Below the pieces are notes generated by a model that saw only the letters and a program-made list of their open reading frames with translations, did not search any database and was not told where the DNA came from. The position numbers were made by a program, and so were the translations under genes. From Eubacterium sp. CAG:251 (GTDB lineage Bacteria > Bacillota > Clostridia > Oscillospirales > Acutalibacteraceae), in contig FR889122.1 of NCBI GenBank assembly GCA_000436835.1, positions 7,257-71,256 on the forward strand: a stretch of DNA of 64,000 bases, written 5' to 3'. Shown here piece by piece: positions 60,842 through 64,000 of the stretch; the stretch's first letter is position 1, and every line of letters starts with the position of its first letter.

Positions 60842-62215
60842 TTATTCCTCGACTAAAGCGGAAAATGCTTCCCTTATATTGCGAACAGGAATGATATCAG
60901 TTGAGGTTTTTAATTGATTTGATATTGATTTATAATTATGAAACGGTATTATGCAACGTTCAAAACCAAGTCTTTTAGCCTCATTGACACGTTGCTCGCA
61001 ATTATTTACGGCACGTATTTCTCCTGCAAGTCCAACCTCGCCAAAAGCAATGGTGTTATCGTCAACAGCCTTGTCTTTTAGTGACGAAACAAGCGCAAGT
61101 GCTACCGTTAAATCAGCAGCGGGTTCATCAAGCTTTAAGCCGCCGATTACATTAACATAAGCATCCATATTGTTAAAGAAATACCCTGCCCTTTTTTCAA
61201 GAACAGCAAGAAGCATACTCATTCTGTTATAGTCAAAGCCTGTACTCATTCGCCTCGGTGTTCCGAATCCGGTAGCACAAACAAGCCCTTGAACTTCTGC
61301 AAGAATCGGTCTTGTACCCTCCATAACGCAGGCTACGCAAGTACCCGATGTGTTTTTAGGTCTGCCTGAAATCATCATAAGCGACGGATTTAAAACCTCT
61401 TTTAAGCCCTCTGCCGTCATTTCAAATACACCTATTTCATTGGTAGAGCCAAATCTGTTTTTAACGCCTCTAAGTATTCTGTAAGAATAATTTCTTTCAC
61501 CCTCAAAATATAATACTGTATCAACAATATGTTCTAAAACTTTAGGGCCTGCAATTGCACCGTCCTTATTAACGTGGCCGACAATAAATATCGGTATTCC
61601 AAGCCCTTTTGCGGTGTGCATAAACACATTGGTACATTCCCTGACCTGAGTTATCGAGCCTGCTGATGAGTTGACTTGCTCATACACCATCGTTTGAATA
61701 GAATCGATAATAACCATATCAGGCTTTTCGCTTTTAATACATTCTATAATTGTTCCCAAATCTGTTTGAGGAAGAATGTATAAATTATCAGTTGTTACCC
61801 CAAGTCTGTCAGCTCTTAGTTTAATTTGATTTGCAGATTCCTCTCCGCTGACATATAATATTTTTTGACCGATATTACCGAGATTTTGGCAAATTTGAAG
61901 AAGAATTGTAGATTTACCTATACCGGGGTCACCGCTTAAAAGCACTAAACTCCCTTTTACTATTCCGCCTCCGAGCACTCTGTCAAATTCGTCAATTCCT
62001 GTTGCAAAGCGTTCGTCATTTTCGCCCGTGATATCGTTTAATGACATAATCTGCTCAACAGCACCTAAAGAAGCTGAAAAATTCCCTTTAAATTCTGTTT
62101 TTGGAAGTTCTTCGTTTAACGTATTCCATTCGCCGCAACTTGGGCATTTGCCATACCACTTTGGGGATTCAAAGCCACATTCGCTGCAAACATATATTGA
62201 TTTAACTTTTGCCAT
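60842..62215 (-). CDS. radA: DNA repair protein RadA (Sms)
   Basis: A 457-residue RecA-like helicase for branched DNA. It has a zinc-ribbon (C10, C13, C24, C27), Walker A GDPGIGKST around residue 94, the RadA-specific KNRFG motif near 252, and a Lon-protease-like C-terminal domain (LDEPAADLTVALALVSS). The ATG overlaps the stop of the amidase gene. Length is normal. Confidence 0.97.
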   Translation of the reverse strand: MAKVKSIYVCSECGFESPKWYGKCPSCGEWNTLNEELPKTEFKGNFSASLGAVEQIMSLNDITGENDERFATGIDEFDRVLGGGIVKGSLVLLSGDPGIGKSTILLQICQNLGNIGQKILYVSGEESANQIKLRADRLGVTTDNLYILPQTDLGTIIECIKSEKPDMVIIDSIQTMVYEQVNSSAGSITQVRECTNVFMHTAKGLGIPIFIVGHVNKDGAIAGPKVLEHIVDTVLYFEGERNYSYRILRGVKNRFGSTNEIGVFEMTAEGLKEVLNPSLMMISGRPKNTSGTCVACVMEGTRPILAEVQGLVCATGFGTPRRMSTGFDYNRMSMLLAVLEKRAGYFFNNMDAYVNVIGGLKLDEPAADLTVALALVSSLKDKAVDDNTIAFGEVGLAGEIRAVNNCEQRVNEAKRLGFERCIIPFHNYKSISNQLKTSTDIIPVRNIREAFSALVEE

Positions 62216-62910
62216 TATAGTTCCTCTGTAATATAAATGTTAAGCCCGAGCATAATTAAATATGCAAGCTTATTTTGATATTTTTCGTCCTGTAATTTTT
62301 TATTTTCTTCTCTATTACTCATAAAACCGCATTCAACCATAACCGACGGTACTTTTGCTTTGTGCAATAGATAATATGAACTGTCGCTTTTTTTATTAAG
62401 ACGGTTATTGTCAGGCTGTAAAAATTCTTTAGTAATATTTAAAATGCTGTTGGCAAGAACGGGACTTTTGTTATCATTCGGAGAATACCAAATTTGCATT
62501 CCGTGCTCTTTTTCGTCATCAAAATGATTTTGATGAATTGAAATTAACGTGCTTTTATCAACTGAATTAATATAATCCATTCTGTTATATAAATCCGAAC
62601 GCTTTGTGTTGTCACCTTTTTTGTAAAACTGATAATCGCCGCTTCGTATCAAACTTGCGTTTATGCCTGATATCCTGATAAAATCGTATAATTTTAAAGC
62701 TATGCCTAAATTAATATCCTTTTCGTTAGCATTATCAACACCGATTGTTCCTGCATCAATTCCACCGTGGCCGGCATCTATTACCAAATTAATTCTATTA
62801 GACTTAGCTCCGTTATTAACGGCGAAGTTATGCTTAAAATATGTATTTATTCCTAAACAGGAACTAAATGTAAAAATAACAATAAGTACTATAAGCGTGG
62901 CTTTTTTCAT
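62215..62910 (-). CDS. N-acetylmuramoyl-L-alanine amidase, CwlD-like
   Basis: A 231-residue zinc amidase of the Amidase_3 family cutting the stem peptide from N-acetylmuramate. Zinc and catalytic residues are visible: H48 (DAGHGG), E63 (NEKDIN), H126 (SIHQNH) and E193 (VMVECGF). An N-terminal signal helix directs it outside. Single-domain architecture and size match CwlD, which makes muramic-delta-lactam in spore cortex, but a vegetative amidase is possible. The ATG at 62910 follows GGTGATATTT; a GTG nine bases earlier lies inside that site. Confidence 0.85.
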   Translation of the reverse strand: MKKATLIVLIVIFTFSSCLGINTYFKHNFAVNNGAKSNRINLVIDAGHGGIDAGTIGVDNANEKDINLGIALKLYDFIRISGINASLIRSGDYQFYKKGDNTKRSDLYNRMDYINSVDKSTLISIHQNHFDDEKEHGMQIWYSPNDNKSPVLANSILNITKEFLQPDNNRLNKKSDSSYYLLHKAKVPSVMVECGFMSNREENKKLQDEKYQNKLAYLIMLGLNIYITEEL

Positions 62911-62972
62911 AAATATCACCGCTAATAATATGAAATAATTATACTATAATATTACAAACTTATCAAGCAATA

Positions 62973-63001
62973 TTGCAATTTGATTAGTTTAGGGATATAA
63001 T
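62973..63001 (+). promoter_or_regulatory. Sigma-A-type promoter of the hydroxyacid dehydrogenase
   Basis: TTGCAA (62973-62978) and TATAAT (62996-63001) are 17 bases apart, 31 bases before the start codon. Confidence 0.65.
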
Positions 63002-63031
63002 TAGGACAGTAATTACAGGAGGTATCCTTTT

Positions 63032-63994
63032 ATGAAAATAGTAAATTTAGATGCTTATACAACAAATCCGGGTGATTTATCCTGGGATGGTATAAAAAAA
63101 CTCGGCGATTTTACCAAATATGACAGAACGGCTCCTGAGCAAATAATCGAAAGGGCTAAGGGTGCAAATGCTCTTATTATTAATAAAACAATTTTAACAA
63201 GAGAAATTCTTGAAAAACTTAAACCTGAGCTTGAATATATAGGTTTACAGTCAACAGGATATAACGTTGTTGATTGCGACGCAGCAAAGGAACTTGGAAT
63301 AACTGTTTGCAATATTCCGTCTTATTCGACAAATGCGGTTGCACAGCTTGTTTTTGCATTTATTTTGCAAATTACAAATAAAATTAATCTTCATTCAGAA
63401 GCTGTTTTTAATGGTGAATGGTGCTCCTGTCCTGATTTTTGCTTTTGGAAAGCGCCGCTTAGTGAACTCGCAGGTAAAACAATCGGCATAATCGGTTTCG
63501 GTGCAATCGGTCAAAAGGTTGCAAAAATTGCAGAAGCTTTTGATATGAATGTTCTTGCCTATGCTCCAAGACCGAAGGATAAGGGTGAACTTAAAACGGT
63601 TAAATTTGTTTCACTTGACGAGCTTCTTTCAAACAGCGATATTGTCACCTGCCATTGCCCGTTAACACCGGAAACCGAAGGCTTGATTAATGAAGATACT
63701 ATTTCTAAGATGAAAAATAACGTAATATTTATTAATACCTCTCGTGGTCCTGTTGTTGACGAAACGGCTCTTGCCGACGCACTTAATAATGATAAAATTC
63801 AAGCAGCAGGACTTGATGTTTTAAGCGTAGAGCCTGCTAAGGAGGATAACCCTCTTTTAAAAGCAAAGAATTGTTTTATTACTCCTCATATTGCTTGGGC
63901 TGCTAAGGAAACAAGAGCAAGACTTTTAAGCATATTGGAGGACAACTTGAAAGCATATATTAACGGTCATCCACAAAATGTTGTAAATAAATAA
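63032..63994 (+). CDS. D-2-hydroxyacid dehydrogenase (probable glycerate dehydrogenase)
   Basis: A 320-residue NAD-dependent oxidoreductase. The Rossmann loop GFGAIG is at residues 155-160 and the catalytic triad is R238 (NTSRGP), E267 (LSVEP) and H286 (TPHIAW). The G-L-Q-S-T-G-Y-N-V-V-D and N-I-P-S-Y-S-T-N-A-V-A-Q segments resemble hydroxypyruvate reductases/glycerate dehydrogenases. AGGAGGTATCC precedes the ATG. Substrate preference (hydroxypyruvate, glyoxylate or another 2-oxo acid) is inferred. It stops 6 bases before the window end. Confidence 0.9.
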   Translation: MKIVNLDAYTTNPGDLSWDGIKKLGDFTKYDRTAPEQIIERAKGANALIINKTILTREILEKLKPELEYIGLQSTGYNVVDCDAAKELGITVCNIPSYSTNAVAQLVFAFILQITNKINLHSEAVFNGEWCSCPDFCFWKAPLSELAGKTIGIIGFGAIGQKVAKIAEAFDMNVLAYAPRPKDKGELKTVKFVSLDELLSNSDIVTCHCPLTPETEGLINEDTISKMKNNVIFINTSRGPVVDETALADALNNDKIQAAGLDVLSVEPAKEDNPLLKAKNCFITPHIAWAAKETRARLLSILEDNLKAYINGHPQNVVNK

Positions 63995-64000
63995 AACAAA

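Noticed and set aside
1..64000. CRISPR arrays, prophage or transposons
   Set aside because: No regularly spaced direct repeats, transposase, terminase, capsid or integrase cluster is visible; the single tyrosine recombinase fits a housekeeping Xer protein.

Overview
The window comes from a low-GC, endospore-forming Firmicute. Gene order and content fit a gut Clostridia member of the Oscillospiraceae/Ruminococcaceae type. Evidence: a full spoIIIA operon plus spoIIID and a cwlD-type amidase; an Rnf complex; pyruvate formate-lyase with its activase; a bile-salt-hydrolase-type choloylglycine hydrolase; and a secreted subtilase with BspA-like repeats and a dockerin-like C-terminal tail. This placement is inference from content; no rRNA gene is present.

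Layout. 1-427: start of an NAD-dependent epimerase running off the left edge. 539-1980: SAM-I riboswitch and metK. 1986-8648 (minus): an orphan membrane protein, proC, spoIIID, a small anchored protein, a divergent PRPP synthetase and a large GtrA-YfhO membrane protein. 8731-13442 (plus): the spoIIIAA-AH operon behind a sigma-E-like promoter. 13469-23195 (plus): asp23-nusB-M22-xseA-xseB-ispA-dxs-tlyA-nadK-argR-recN, a tightly packed housekeeping run. 23287-25932: tyrS, a NUDIX remnant, tRNA-Leu(CAA) and the choloylglycine hydrolase. 25971-29490 (minus): an ECF transporter (A1, A2, T, S) with a methyltransferase. 29651-33620: rpmB (minus), then recA-recX-rimO-pgsA. 33624-35981: a cysteine T-box controlling cysE-cysS. 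36038-40327: an Fe-S aldo/keto reductase and the subtilase. 40374-47543 (minus): pflA, pflB, a LysR regulator, dapB-dapA-asd. 47708-51469 (plus): queA-tgt-yajC, a TIGR04086-type membrane protein and a SpoIIM-like protein. 51459-53801 (minus): a Xer recombinase, a cytidine-deaminase-like gene and a frameshifted GrpB gene. 53792-60691 (minus): rnfCDGEAB-apbE-NusG domain II-Gx transporter. 60842-62910: cwlD-radA (minus). 63032-63994: a D-2-hydroxyacid dehydrogenase (plus).

How the parts fit. SpoIIIA, SpoIIID, the CwlD-like amidase and the SpoIIM-like protein point to sporulation. PFL and Rnf describe anaerobic fermentation coupled to ferredoxin:NAD+ electron transfer; the ApbE next to rnfB can flavinylate RnfG and RnfD. 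DapA, DapB and Asd supply diaminopimelate and lysine. IspA and Dxs supply isoprenoids. CysE and CysS are co-regulated by tRNA-Cys charging.

Most of the window is ordinary core genome. The items most worth a second look are: the Rnf-ApbE-NusG II-Gx arrangement, which resembles extracellular flavin-electron-transfer gene sets; the choloylglycine hydrolase with an S-R-x selectivity-loop motif; several strong inverted repeats (upstream of pflB and of xerC); an unassigned structured leader before asd; a terminator-like hairpin that carries the next gene's ribosome binding site; and two decayed genes (NUDIX, GrpB). I found no CRISPR array, prophage, insertion sequence or clearly new defence system.
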